From: Lethocerus indicus
Lineage: Eukaryota; Arthropoda; Insecta; Hemiptera; Belostomatidae
Length of the DNA: 64,000 bases
Reading direction: 5' to 3'
Assembly (NCBI GenBank): GCA_019843655.1
Contig: JACDQD010000003.1
Coordinates: 12,650,925 to 12,714,924, forward strand
The notes beneath the pieces were generated by a model. That model worked only from the letters and a program-made list of their open reading frames with translations, had not been told where the DNA came from and did not search any database. Shown here piece after piece: positions 1 to 11,089 of the stretch. Every line of letters begins with the position of its first letter. Position 1 is the stretch's first letter. A program made the translations under genes and the position numbers.

Positions 1-3000
1 GGGCAAAAGAGCGACACGAGTCAATATATACTTTTGACAAAAGTGTGGCCCCTCCCTTCCCGATATTCCCCGCGCTCAAAATACACCACGGAAGCTGGAA
101 CCTCCGCCTGTGTGTGTGCGTGTGCGCAACGCAGAGAAGGAGGATCGGAAGGGAGGAAAGAGCCGGATAATAATTTATTGGGAGAAAGAGAGAGGGGAGA
201 AGGTATAGAGAAAGGGAGGAAAAAAAGGGGCCGGAGAGGAGGGGACCGAAGCGTAGAAAAAAACCCGATCGCGTGCTGAGCACACGAAGCCCGGAAATAA
301 GGGATGGAGAACGAACTCCCCCTCCTCCCTTCCCCTACCGGCCAACACCCACCGGCTCCCGGCTTACATTAATCTATCTCAACCGGCATCTATACAATTT
401 CATTCCACGACTCCTCTTACCATTCTTCCGTCCCTCCTTCAAGGCAAGACGTTCGGTGCCTGCCGACCACTATTAAATACTGCATGCACGCCAAATGCTG
501 TCATTTGGCCTAGATGAATCTGAATGGATCATTGCAACCACCATTTATATTCCGTTTCGGCAGTACTGTAAATTACACGCCAACTAAATTATAAACTACA
601 TTGCCGCTTAGCCAGTTCAGTATTGAGTCTAGAAGGGATTTATTCGCAGTTGCGGGGGTTCGTATCTTAAGCATGAAGCTCTTCTGCAGGAATGATTTAT
701 TACGATCAAGACAATTGATGGACGGCCTTTTGCGCCGATAATAGGATGATGATGAGTGAGATGTATAACCCTTAAGTATACACAGGACTGATTTATTAAA
801 ACGACAAATAGTTGTCCCACACATGAAAGTGACTATAATTATTTTACTCCATTATACATTAACACCAATGTTTCTGCAGCTTATGGCGGGGGTATCAGCT
901 TGGGTTAAGTATTAATATAATACATATTGTACATATTGTATATTTTACAGAATTATTTTCTAAACAAAAAACAGCGTATTAAAAATGTATTTAATTTCCG
1001 CTTAGCAACGATCCAACAGAGCAATCAATAGAAAGTATATCTTTCATAGTTTCATCGCATTGACCCGAGAATATATTTGCTTTACGTTTTAATGCAAGAG
1101 TCATCTCTTTCCAAACTGTCGTTATTGGTTTTATATTAGTACCTTAATCTTAATCCATGACGGTTTTGTGCTTACCTCTTTATACATAATAATAAATATG
1201 TAGAGATTTCCGTTACATTTCTAGAACTTCCAACAAACGAGTTAACGGCTATTTATTTTGAGACGAGCTAAATCCGAAAGCGCTCTCAGTTCGGCCCCAA
1301 AAATTTAAACACGCTCTACCGTGAAAAATATACAGCCACGTGGGCCCAATTAAGAAAGTAAAGGTCGCAGTAAAACCGTCCCGTTTTGGTAAGAGAGAGG
1401 GCCGTTCCCGAAATAGTAGTCGGCGATACTATATTTTTGTTTCTTTTTTTCTCTCACTCCTTCTTCCACTTATTCTCTGCTGGTTTCCCGAGTTCTCGTC
1501 AAAGACTATTAGTTTAGGTCGAGGGCGGAGGTGTCTAAATGAAAACCTCTACCCCGTACGACATTTGTCTGAGATAAGAGAGAGAGAGGCGGTGGGGCAC
1601 GTGGACCGAGCCGCCATATCCGAGCCCGTCATCTTTACACCTGGCCGACCCTCCCCAATCTCCTCTCCACTATTCCCCGACACTCATTTCTGGGCTCAAA
1701 ACGTCCAAAAAAGATTCGATAAAGATATCGATCTTGCCACGGTGGGGGCTTATGTCGACGGCTGAGGTTTTACCCTCCGCAGGAGTCCGACGGTTGTTAG
1801 GGCTTTCTCTACAGAAAAAAAGGAGCGCCCGTGGAAAAACTGATGGCACCCGTAAAATTGCAGCTTGATAATTGGCCCGGCTGAGGTTCGGCATCTTCCT
1901 ATTTGTATCTCAATATCCTCGATGTTATTATTGCGTCCCAAGAATAGACGTTACGTGAAAATAAATATTTTATTGTTACTATTATTCCTATGAAAATCAT
2001 TTCGTGTTTCTTCCATACACGAGTTCAAGCTTAGCGTTTCAATACCGGATGATGTAATATACATACAGAATAGTAATGTCAGTTAATAACAAAGTATTGA
2101 AGACATAAACAACTGGTTTCTCCTCAGAGGACTGACCGACCAATCAACTGCCCACATCCTGTTCCGCAGCTCAGACAGGTTTTTATAATTGGTTATATTT
2201 CACTCTTAATCCCCCGAACTCTGTCGAAATTGGAAATGTCTGCCTCCATATTGTTGTTTTTTATGTCTCTCATTTCATTACGAGATAAGAGGGTTGCCAG
2301 ACAATCATGTAGCGTTTAGTGCTTAAATTAAGCGTCATTCCCAGTTATTCTTAATATCATTCCAAATTAGGCTTGAAATAAATTTATATAATTTAATATA
2401 TTACATTAAATAAGTGTAAATAAGTTAAATGCACATTAATACATTAGAGAAACAAATAGCCCCCTCTCACCATTACTCGAATAAAACGTTGTTTTCTGCT
2501 ATAAATGTCGTAATGTTCTATACATTCTTGCATAATTAGGTCAATTATCACGAATTAATATTTTCGTGATGTTAAACGAGTTAATATTTTAGTGTCCAAT
2601 TGTACAGCGTCAATTTATTGTAATCTCCGTCAATTCCATACGAATAGAAAACGAGTTGAATATTTGACGAATTTCCTGGAAAATAACTTTTAAGCCGCCG
2701 ACCGCTTGCCAATTGACAAACAGGATGGTTTTCTTCTCACCTTTTCCCTGCGGCTGATCTTGTGAATGAAGATGAAAACAACGTTTATTGGAGTTTTTCA
2801 TGGGCGGGACCTCAAAGGCACTCGGTGACGTCAAAACGAAGGTCTCTTTAGTCGCCTCTCGACTGGAAACGTAGCGCGGAAAATTGTTGCGTGAAATTTG
2901 GACGGATTTCTGAGGCCGATTCAAAACGAGAACGGGGGAGGGGCACGGGCATCAATCGGACTGAGTGGAGCCGTCAAATAGCAGCGGCCCCCAACCGCAC

Positions 3001-3034
3001 CAGGAAAGGAATGGTTGAGCCCAACCCCATATAT

Positions 3035-3038
<4 letters not shown>
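1..3038. other. Gene-free stretch, downstream flank of hb
   Basis: No recognisable coding region. Three GC-rich patches (1-480, purine-rich and then pyrimidine-rich; 1340-1760; about 2680-3020) alternate with AT-rich DNA. Open frames here, including one of 141 codons at 1340-1765, begin at GTG or have biased low-complexity composition and match no family I know. Confidence 0.6.

Positions 3039-3094
<56 letters not shown>
3039..3094. repeat. (TA)n microsatellite
   Basis: About 28 uninterrupted TA dinucleotides. Open frames read through it are artefacts (alternating Ile and Tyr). Confidence 0.97.
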
Positions 3095-3097
<3 letters not shown>

Positions 3098-3203
3098 AAT
3101 ATACACATATATAACACGCCTCATCTACCGCCTGTTTGCCCAGTAATACCTTCATTGGCCAAATACAAGAGTGATGCTACAACGTTATCACAGACATAAT
3201 GGA

Positions 3204-3235
3204 CCTCGCAGACCACACAACAGTTATTCTAAATT
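3204..3235 (+). repeat. Orphan terminal arm of the hammerhead-bearing repeat
   Basis: CTCGCAGACCACACAACAG followed by TTATTCTAAATT closely matches the end of the copy at 3621-3832 (positions 3801-3832), without the rest of the element. It is a solo end fragment, and the shared right boundary (TATTCTAAA) helps define the family's edge. Confidence 0.6.
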
Positions 3236-3238
3236 AGC

Positions 3239-3344
3239 TAAACTTCGTTGCGTGCACTTGCACCGATAAACTAGCGCCCCCTAAGGGTGGTGCGGAAATG
3301 CACTTAATTAAAGTTCGTTGCGTGCACATGCACCGAATAACTAG
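3239..3344 (+). repeat. Two 36-bp direct repeats, 70 bp apart
   Basis: 3239-3274 and 3309-3344 match with few differences. Both contain TTCGTTGCGTGCAC, then TGCACCGA and ACTAG. The core GTGCAC(A/T)TGCAC is itself palindromic. They directly follow the orphan repeat arm at 3204-3235, so they may belong to the same insertion. Confidence 0.8.
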
Positions 3345-3620
3345 ATTACTAAAAACAAACTTGGTCTATATATTTTGGATCAACAGGAAAACTTTTATGA
3401 TTGTAAATACATAATACCAGATAGGCTTCCTGTCATATTTTTGGAAGTCAGAAACTAATAGTTGTTACCAGTTTTGTGATCAAAAATATATTTGACCGAT
3501 AATCCGACAAAGACTTAAGCCGATTAACAAAATCCCTCCCAACCCAAATAACACGAACAACATCGCCCAAAAACACAATAACAAGACACATATACATATG
3601 GCAAACACACAACCACCACA

Positions 3621-3832
3621 GTACAAGTGACAGTGCAGTGGGGATGCCCAAAAAACATCCAAAGTGCCAAAGTGACTAACACCGCTACTGAAGATGGCGA
3701 GCAGCCGAAACCGGTCTAGCAAAAGACCAAACTAAGGAGAGGAGACAGAAACATACGAAAAATCTAAAAAGAAACCGACGAAATCTACGGTATTCCAAGC
3801 TCTCGCAGACCACAAAACCGGTATTCTAAACT
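3621..3832 (+). mobile_element. Dispersed repeat with hammerhead-like core, copy A
   Basis: It matches 52231-52417 (opposite strand) over nearly its whole length, starting GTACAAGTGACAGTG and ending GTATTCTAAACT. At 3684-3720: GCTA, CTGAAGA, T, GGC-GAGCA-GCC, GAAA, CCGG, TC, TAGC. This fits a hammerhead with 4-bp stem I, 3-bp stem II, a minimal self-complementary stem III (ACCGGU) and cleavage after GUC at 3716. An inverted-arm motif GGTATTCCAA begins at 3789. Compared with the other copy it has an extra stretch of about 20 bp near 3760-3780. No open frame. Known precedent: hammerheads in Penelope-like elements and retrozymes. The family assignment is inference. Confidence 0.65.
3684..3720 (+). 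ncRNA. Hammerhead-ribozyme-like core (copy A)
   Basis: All invariant core blocks are present: CUGANGA as CUGAAGA (3688-3694), GAAA (3707-3710), and a GUC cleavage triplet (3714-3716). Stem I is GCUA/UAGC. Stem II GGC/GCC pairs only if one U (3695) is bulged after the conserved A. Stem III is the palindrome ACCGGU, which works best as a dimer. The extra U departs from the strict consensus, so activity is uncertain. Confidence 0.5.
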
Positions 3833-6800
3833 GGTTGATATGGTTTCGGGGGCGTGGAAGATGAGAGGGAAAGGGTGATGGCGGGCGGCGAACACTCGAC
3901 AGCCAATTGAGCGCCAGACATGGAACCAGGGGCAATGGCTTGACGCCCAGCCATACCGAACTCCATCCTCCATTCAGAACCAAATTAATATGATTCTTTA
4001 TATTTATATTAAATTGTACAATTATGGTCGAGGTAATTGATATTCACATCCCTCGTATTTGTTTACTATACTTTTTACTAAATAACAAATCCATACACCC
4101 GATCATTATAACACGTTAGAATAATATAAGGGATGTATTCAGTGATGGACAAATGTCCAATGCTTAAGGAGTCGGAATACAACAGGTTCTGTGAAAAGAT
4201 AGACAGGATTTAGCTTAGCGATGTTGTCAATAATATTCTGTGACGAATACAGTATGCTATTTTTATGTTCTGTCAGCATATCCACTACACAGGTTATTGG
4301 AGCAAACACTGGGTGGAAACACATATCTGTCTAAGTGGTGTAATTTTTATTACTACCGATGGTCTGTTTATCTGGTAGTTATAGACGGTCGTCTTAATCT
4401 GTCTCCTTGTTCAGGACAGGCTAACAGAAATATTTCCCTATCATTTACATTCACAGTTACGTTTAAATTCTAGATATTTCAATCTCATATTCCACTCTGC
4501 TTGATTATTTAAATAGAAAATATGAACCCTCGGGTGGAGAAATGATTTACTTGCCGAGCGATATTTATTTTTTACACGGAGGGTGGTCCAACTAAATTTA
4601 CATTTAATCAGTAAAAAGCTCGTATTGTACGTTCTCCTCCGGGACGTTCACTATTTTTACTAATGGATTCCTGATAACTCTACGTGCGTTTTTTCAGCGA
4701 AAATCGGATGCGTGCAAAAAGTTGTTTGAACGTTCAGTTAAAGCGGCAGGTGGGTACGAATTGTGTTTTCTATGTAATTATACAATGTATTTCTCGAATC
4801 CAGTCTCCTATTCAGTAAGTATGATGGCTGAAACTGGTGAGCGAAGAACACCGTTGCATATTTTATTTGTCTATGAAAGTGCGCCTAACCCTTATACTAG
4901 TTAGAAGTCATACCGTTATATTAAAGGGAATGGCTCATGAATTAGTCAGAGATGACTGCATCTCATTTTGAAACTATTAGGAATGAATCGATTGAGTGGA
5001 GGGTTTAAGGAGCGGTTCAGATTTTCTTCTTTTTTCTTTCTTCCCGATTGTCGCGAAACAGGATATTTTTACGGAGCCGGCGGTCGGTATAAATGCTATC
5101 GGATTTGCGAAGGGTGCTCGGTGTTTGGGGGCGTGCGCAGGCTCCGCTGGAAGCGAAACTCTCGGTAAACAGGAAGCGCACGAGCCCACCGCCCCCCACC
5201 AGCGGCCTTCCCTGTCACTTCCTACCCTCGGACGGAGTACCCACGTCCTCTTGTAAAAACACCGCTACCTCTTCTCAGCCTCCTCGACATAACTTGCTAG
5301 GACTAGAACTCGGGCTCGATATTTAACTTTGCAATCAATTGCGAAATGCCGGGCGCCTTGATCGTTTCCTTTTATTATTATCTTAAATCTATTTCGTCTT
5401 TTTATATTTTCATTCAGGTATTGTTGTCCTGGTATTATTGCCATTAATTCTGTATTCGCGACATTAATAAAACATCTAATGTCCCTCCCAGGATCAAATA
5501 GCCAATGAATTATGGCATACTCGTCTATATCGTATTTTATAGAATCTGGTTTTTATTGTCGCAAGTAGTTTATTATGTTCATTTTCATATTGTAATTTAT
5601 TAGAAAACGTAATTATGAATTAACATCCGTTTAATATATCAGCGTTCAGAGAAGGTTTTAACGGTACTTATGCCGTAATGACATTTGTCTAAACAAAATT
5701 TATTTAATTTGTTTTATCGTGGTTATCAAGAACACGAATCGAAAATTACGATTATAGTTTTTTATTTATAATATTAGAAATGTCAAAAGGAGCGATTCCG
5801 AAAAACTTTTACGTTTCCAGTATACTCACAGTTAGGACGGCGTGGAGACATTAATAACTAATTTAACATCTGGCTCTGTCCCAATCGATAAATCATAGGG
5901 AACGTATATGACGAAGGCGGTCGATCGTCTTCATGAATCGTCGCTTGGCCTCGAGTGGAGGACGAATCCATTCGTCACGGGGGCGACTTCGCAACCATCT
6001 ATATCGGGGCATCCGGGGCAAAGTATCAAAACACGAAATCGGGCGAGTGTCTGAAAACGAACCGAAAGTGGAATAAAGAGGAGCGGGCAGCCGAAACGGC
6101 AGAGTCATTTCTCCGGAGGCGCTCTCCAAGGAGGAGCCGGGCCCATCGATCATATTTTTCCCGAGGAAAACACGCCTCGGGAAGGGGGAAATATTTGAAA
6201 AGGCGGTGCGAAAAGAAGAGAAAAGGTATGGTGAGGGACGGGGGGAGAAAGGGAGGACTAACGATTTTATAAGAGTCGTTGTGTGTGTGTGGGTCGGCTT
6301 ATCGATCACTTCTACGGGGGAGGAGAGAGAAGAGAGAGAGAGAGAGACGGAGAGAGTACTATATCCTGGGACGTATAAAAAGTGTAGGCCCCTTCTATTG
6401 TCGGTGCCCGGCTAAAGTCCACCAAAATATAAATTCATAGTCGCTGCCGTTTTGTCGACCGCTAACGGGCGCAAGGGCGGTTTCCCCCTCTCACACCCGG
6501 TAAGGAGCAGTTCTTTTTTTTTTTGTTGCGGCTATTTCTATGCCCCGAAAGTCTTTTGAACGCTACCTCCGCCCCCTCCCCCTTCAGAAAATCTATCCTC
6601 CGCCGTTTTTACAAAAAGCTCGCAGCAGTTTTTTTCCTCCGCCGGGACGGTCTAAGTCAACATGCGGTCGGAGCGGCGAGGTGTTTCCGAAAGGCGCCTA
6701 CAAAAATATCCAAATTCTCAAATACGCTACACCACAACGTTTCTCACGACACTTCACTCGGAAGCCAGCTAGCCGCAACAGGAATATAACCTCACTGTAA

Positions 6801-7580
6801 ATTATTGTGGATAACTATTGTCGCTCGTGCGATCATCTGTATCCAATAAGTTACCGTCTACCGACAATTTGACTAATCTATTTTATTGATAGTATGCTAC
6901 TGTCGACAGCACAAATGATGATATTCTACAAGTATCCTAAATGCATACATTAAAGTCGCACTGATTTTTTCCTTGTTCTATTTATTCGAACTAGTCTTGT
7001 GTAACTGAGATATGATATGAAGCTTACCTTACGACCGTTCTTCTGCGTCATGTAGGAGTCTCATTCGAACGTGCATATTGCTGGCTCTTTCACGAAAGAA
7101 GGTAATAAAACCGGAAAAATACCAACGATCTCATCACCCTTGAGGGAAATTCTAACCGGACTTCTGTTCTGGAGCCTGCCGAGTTCAGCACATTTATATA
7201 TTTTGTCTCGGAACGGGCTTCAATTGCAAATCGCAGAAATATGTAATGTCGTAAAATACCAATTTTATAGCCGCCACGAATCACTGGAAACTCAGCAGGA
7301 GTACTAACAACATTTCAGACTCTTGATTATTTTCGTACGGCCGAGGTGTGTTGACATAATATAATAAACCACCGGGGACCACCATAAACCCCGGTTAGTT
7401 TTTCCCAAAATACCTCATGGAAGAAACATTTTGGGTTGAAATTATTCCGAGAATTTGTGTCTACCGCAATGAGACGACCGTCCTTCGTACCGCAACTTTT
7501 GGAATGTGCGGACGGTAGCGGGCGCTATTAAAGTCTCCGGTAGGTAAAAAAACCTCCTAGGGCCTATTTAAAGAAGGGGC
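3833..7580. other. Gene-free stretch
   Basis: No recognisable gene. CpG-rich islands at about 5040-5330 and 5900-6780 are set in AT-rich DNA. The second contains a (GA) tract near 6325-6350. Frames crossing the islands show no domain, and I see no convincing splice-linked exons. Confidence 0.55.
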
Positions 7581-7640
7581 ATAAAGAAGCGTGGAGTGGC
7601 CCAGGGCTCATTCATGCCCTCACTCCACGGCCCTTCTTAT
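7581..7640. ncRNA. Candidate pre-miRNA-like hairpin
   Basis: The arms pair in three blocks: ATAAAGAAG with CTTCTTAT (one unpaired A), CGTGGAGTG (7590-7598) with CACTCCACG (7621-7629), and AGGGC (7603-7607) with GCCCT (7616-7620). The 8-base loop is TCATTCAT. Internal bulges are GCCC on the left and GCC on the right. About 22 base pairs in 60 bases is the size of a miRNA precursor, although the bulges are larger than usual. It lies in a GC-rich island (7380-7910). It could also be a chance or repeat-derived inverted repeat. The transcribed strand is unknown. Confidence 0.35.
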
Positions 7641-9651
7641 TTTTTTCCCGTTCACCCCCGGTAAAAGATACATCCTTCATTACTGTGGGGAGTAAGAAAG
7701 AAGGCGGTTGAGGCGCTTTCAAAAGGGCGTGTAAGCCGCTTACGCCCGGATAGGAGACTACTTGCGGGCTCCATTTGAAAATCCCAGAGTGGAGGGGGAC
7801 CCCAGCAGACGTCCCTCCCCCTCGCTGTCTATCTTGAGGTTTTGTTGCCCCTATGGGAGACACCCGGCAAAATACACTTCCCACAAAACGACCCTCTATA
7901 AATGTAGTACCCGACGCTAGTTCATTCCATCTGTATGGAGTATGTAATCCAATATATTTTATTACATAAAATAAACACATCAAATATGTTTTCTCCGACT
8001 CGATATTTCTTCAATATGTATTGTTTAAAATGTAAATTTTATTTTCATTGATAGATAATAGAGGAAAAAGACCGGCAAACGTGTGAAACAATTTTTTGTA
8101 TAAATGATCCGAACCTTTTACTTGATCACCCCGTATTCTGTCGCATCTGGTTGGTTCATCCTAAGTCGGATCGAATGGTTACCGAGACTATTCATTCCGT
8201 CAATAATGTGCTGGCTGTTGAAAAAGTGTCCTCAGAGGATTAAATATTCTGAAGAATTGATAGCATCTAAATAGTATTTTTTTTACACATACATATTGAA
8301 TTCGATCGTCTAAAAACTGATCTTTCTTGACGTTTGTAAAAGATAGTAGGAGAGGATCAAGCGTTTTCTTTTGATCTGGTTAGATTGTAAGGGAAGATAG
8401 GGGACAAACAAGATGCATTCGCAAGAAAATCAACGGTGAATTCGTTATCTTCCGCTCGCGTTGAGTCGACTGCCGATGTAAACCGATAAAACAGGAGAGT
8501 TGGCGCGTTTAGATGCCATCTTCGTATCCTTTGTTGTTCGAAAATGTGTTCACCCGCCGAGATATCTGACGAGATCGCCCGTGTCAGGTAGTTTTAGGAC
8601 ACCTCGGGGCCGAGCCTTCTAGACACTTCTGGAACACGACGTATTTTATCGTGCGCATCTTCCTCATTCTGTAACATCTTCAATTTTATGCGAACGTTTC
8701 TTTCGCTTGTCTCCTTCTGTTTGTGTGTTATCGTACCGTTTAGAAGTTCTAAACTTCGGGATCTATCAAATTGTACAGATCTGAACATTTATATATTTTC
8801 GGTCGCACCATTTTTCCCTTAACAGGAATGCAATAATCGCATAAAAGAACACGTGGGGAATATCAGCAATCTAACTAGAGGAATTACTGTGTAGGTAATA
8901 TACTATATCCGGAGCATACAGGAATAAAACCGTCACGTTTTTAATGAAATAATCTAACGGGTAACATTTTTTGAGAAATAAAGCTCTCAATAACCAATTT
9001 TTGTATCAGCTAAATTTAAAAAAATGAATACAATTTAAAAAGATAATGACGAATAACGCGAGTAAAATAAGGTTAGGATGCAGAGACATTTTAGGTAGAG
9101 TTAAAATTGTAAAAAAACATTTAAATGTCCCAGTTTATTTATATTTGCAAATTCGTTTTTCATTCGATTTTGACATTGATTCTTGGTACAATGACCTTAC
9201 TGAGAAGAGCTATTTTAAATAAATAGTATTTAATAATAAATTTAGGAATGATTAATATCATATAATTGGGCATATTTTGCGTCGTATAAAATTACATTAC
9301 GACCCATGAAGAAATATGTAGGTTTTATAAAACACGTTTGATTAATACAGACGTGTGTGGCTATTCTGAATGTAAAATAAAATCGGGGGAGTGTATAGAT
9401 AATGTCCCCTATCTCACTGAGCTCATATGATAAATCATACACAAAACAGTTATATACATTCCCGGACGGTGGATGCCTAATGAGATTTGGTTTACTCTCG
9501 GGGAAAAGTCAGACAGTAAATTCAGCCTGATCCGATTTATACGTTTTTGAGAGACGGGGCCGCCCCACAGCGCATGACTCACCCCCATTCTTATGACAAC
9601 TGGGAAATAAATTATTTCTGTAGTTATTTGAAAATGATATAACGGAACCAG

Positions 9652-9653
<2 letters not shown>
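7641..9653. other. Gene-free stretch
   Basis: The remainder of a GC-rich island ends near 7910, then moderately AT-rich DNA with no gene or named repeat that I can recognise. Confidence 0.55.

Positions 9654-9698
<45 letters not shown>
9654..9698. repeat. (TA)n microsatellite
   Basis: About 22 uninterrupted TA units. Minus-strand frames rich in Ile and Tyr across it are artefacts. Confidence 0.96.
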
Positions 9699-9704
<6 letters not shown>

Positions 9705-10170
9705 CATACATTTTTGTTTCATAAACGACTGTGACTGAATCAATGAAATGACTAGTGACGAAGAAGAAAATGTATTATAATTTTGGGGAATCGTCACATA
9801 TATAAAAAATTTATTAAAACCTTTAAATGCATTTTGATGAGATAACTTATAAAATCCTCCTGGCGCCCTACCAGGCATCGTTCATTGTACTATTACAACA
9901 TGAAGGGGAGGTCTTTTTCATAAAATAAGCGACAACCTCCTCCTCAACCGGGGGTAGTTGTTTTGCCTAATCTGGGACCTCCATTCTATGACTCATGGGG
10001 TCGTTAAATATACCGTACAGAAAATGGTGGGCGGCTTATCGCCAGTATTTGCGGCCTAGGCCCATCTGTGAGCTCCCGTCGCACTGTCGGATTAGCACTT
10101 ATGACGAATGCATATATTTAACTATCACTCTTGTGGCCTTCTGTCTCCAGTAAGTATATAGAGTCCTTGA

Positions 10171-10190
10171 TCTAGACCGATTTCGGGATG
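10171..10190 (-). repeat. Decayed fragment of the hammerhead-bearing repeat
   Basis: On the minus strand it reads CCCGAAATCGGTCTAGA, matching the GAAAC-CGGTC-TAG half of the core with one change (C to T). The CUGANGA half is not recognisable. A short match, so low certainty. Confidence 0.35.
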
Positions 10191-10470
10191 CTGTCTCACC
10201 TGGGCCTGAATTTGAACATGCATTCAACAATGCTACAAAACCTGTCAGGCGCTAAACATTAAATCTGCCGGGAAAAAAACGACCGCTGGGGAATTTTTTG
10301 TTCATCTACGCAAAGCATCTACGGTGAGTCCAGATGGGACATTATAAATAGCGCGGCAAAACAATCAGTTAAGGCGAAAACACATTAGGGGGAGTGTGGG
10401 AGGCGTGGCACACTCGGCGGGGCCTTCTGAAGAGAACCCGACCCGAGCCCGTCAAGCAATTAACAAGAGG

Positions 10471-10512
10471 TATATATATATATATACATATATCTGTGTG
10501 TGTATGTGTGTG
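10471..10512. repeat. Compound (TA)/(TG) microsatellite
   Basis: A run of TA units passes into TG-rich units (TGTGTGTATGTGTG). Simple repeat only. Confidence 0.9.
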
Positions 10513-11089
10513 GCTCACCGCCAAAAGGCGGCCTCCCTTTTTCCTGGTTTCAACCGGCGTTTCATTTTTTGCCGACCGATATATGATATTTTGCCTTGGC
10601 GGAGAGCTGAAATTGAGGGTGAAATCTGACTAGTCGATTTGTTAACCACGGCCTCTGCCAATTGGGCATCCGATCCTTCCCAGACGTTGACAGCCCGAGT
10701 AACTGCCGGTCTTAGAGCGGTTTAAAAGTATTTATGAGTATGGATACGGAATATAATTTAGAATATTAAAAACCGAACTTTAAGATAAAATGGCTCGACT
10801 AATATTCGGGTTATAAACATTTCACACTGTCAAATTCTGCTACTCCGGTAGTAACAAATATATATGCAATAATTGTAACCTCTACGCTACTTATTAGACA
10901 ATATACCAAATTTTAGATTTCCGGAATTTTTGAGATACAATTTTTCTGCTAGATTTTTTTCGTTTTTATTATTATTATTTCATCTTATAAATACTGACCG
11001 AATTACCTTTTTATATTTTATATTTTTATTCGGGCAAATTCCTTTGCGATATAATAACCAGGAACAAGTGTATAAAAAATCCTTTTCAC

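Noticed and set aside
1340..1765. Plus-strand frame of 141 codons with a hydrophobic segment
   Set aside because: The start is GTG and the composition follows a pyrimidine-rich patch. No family features.
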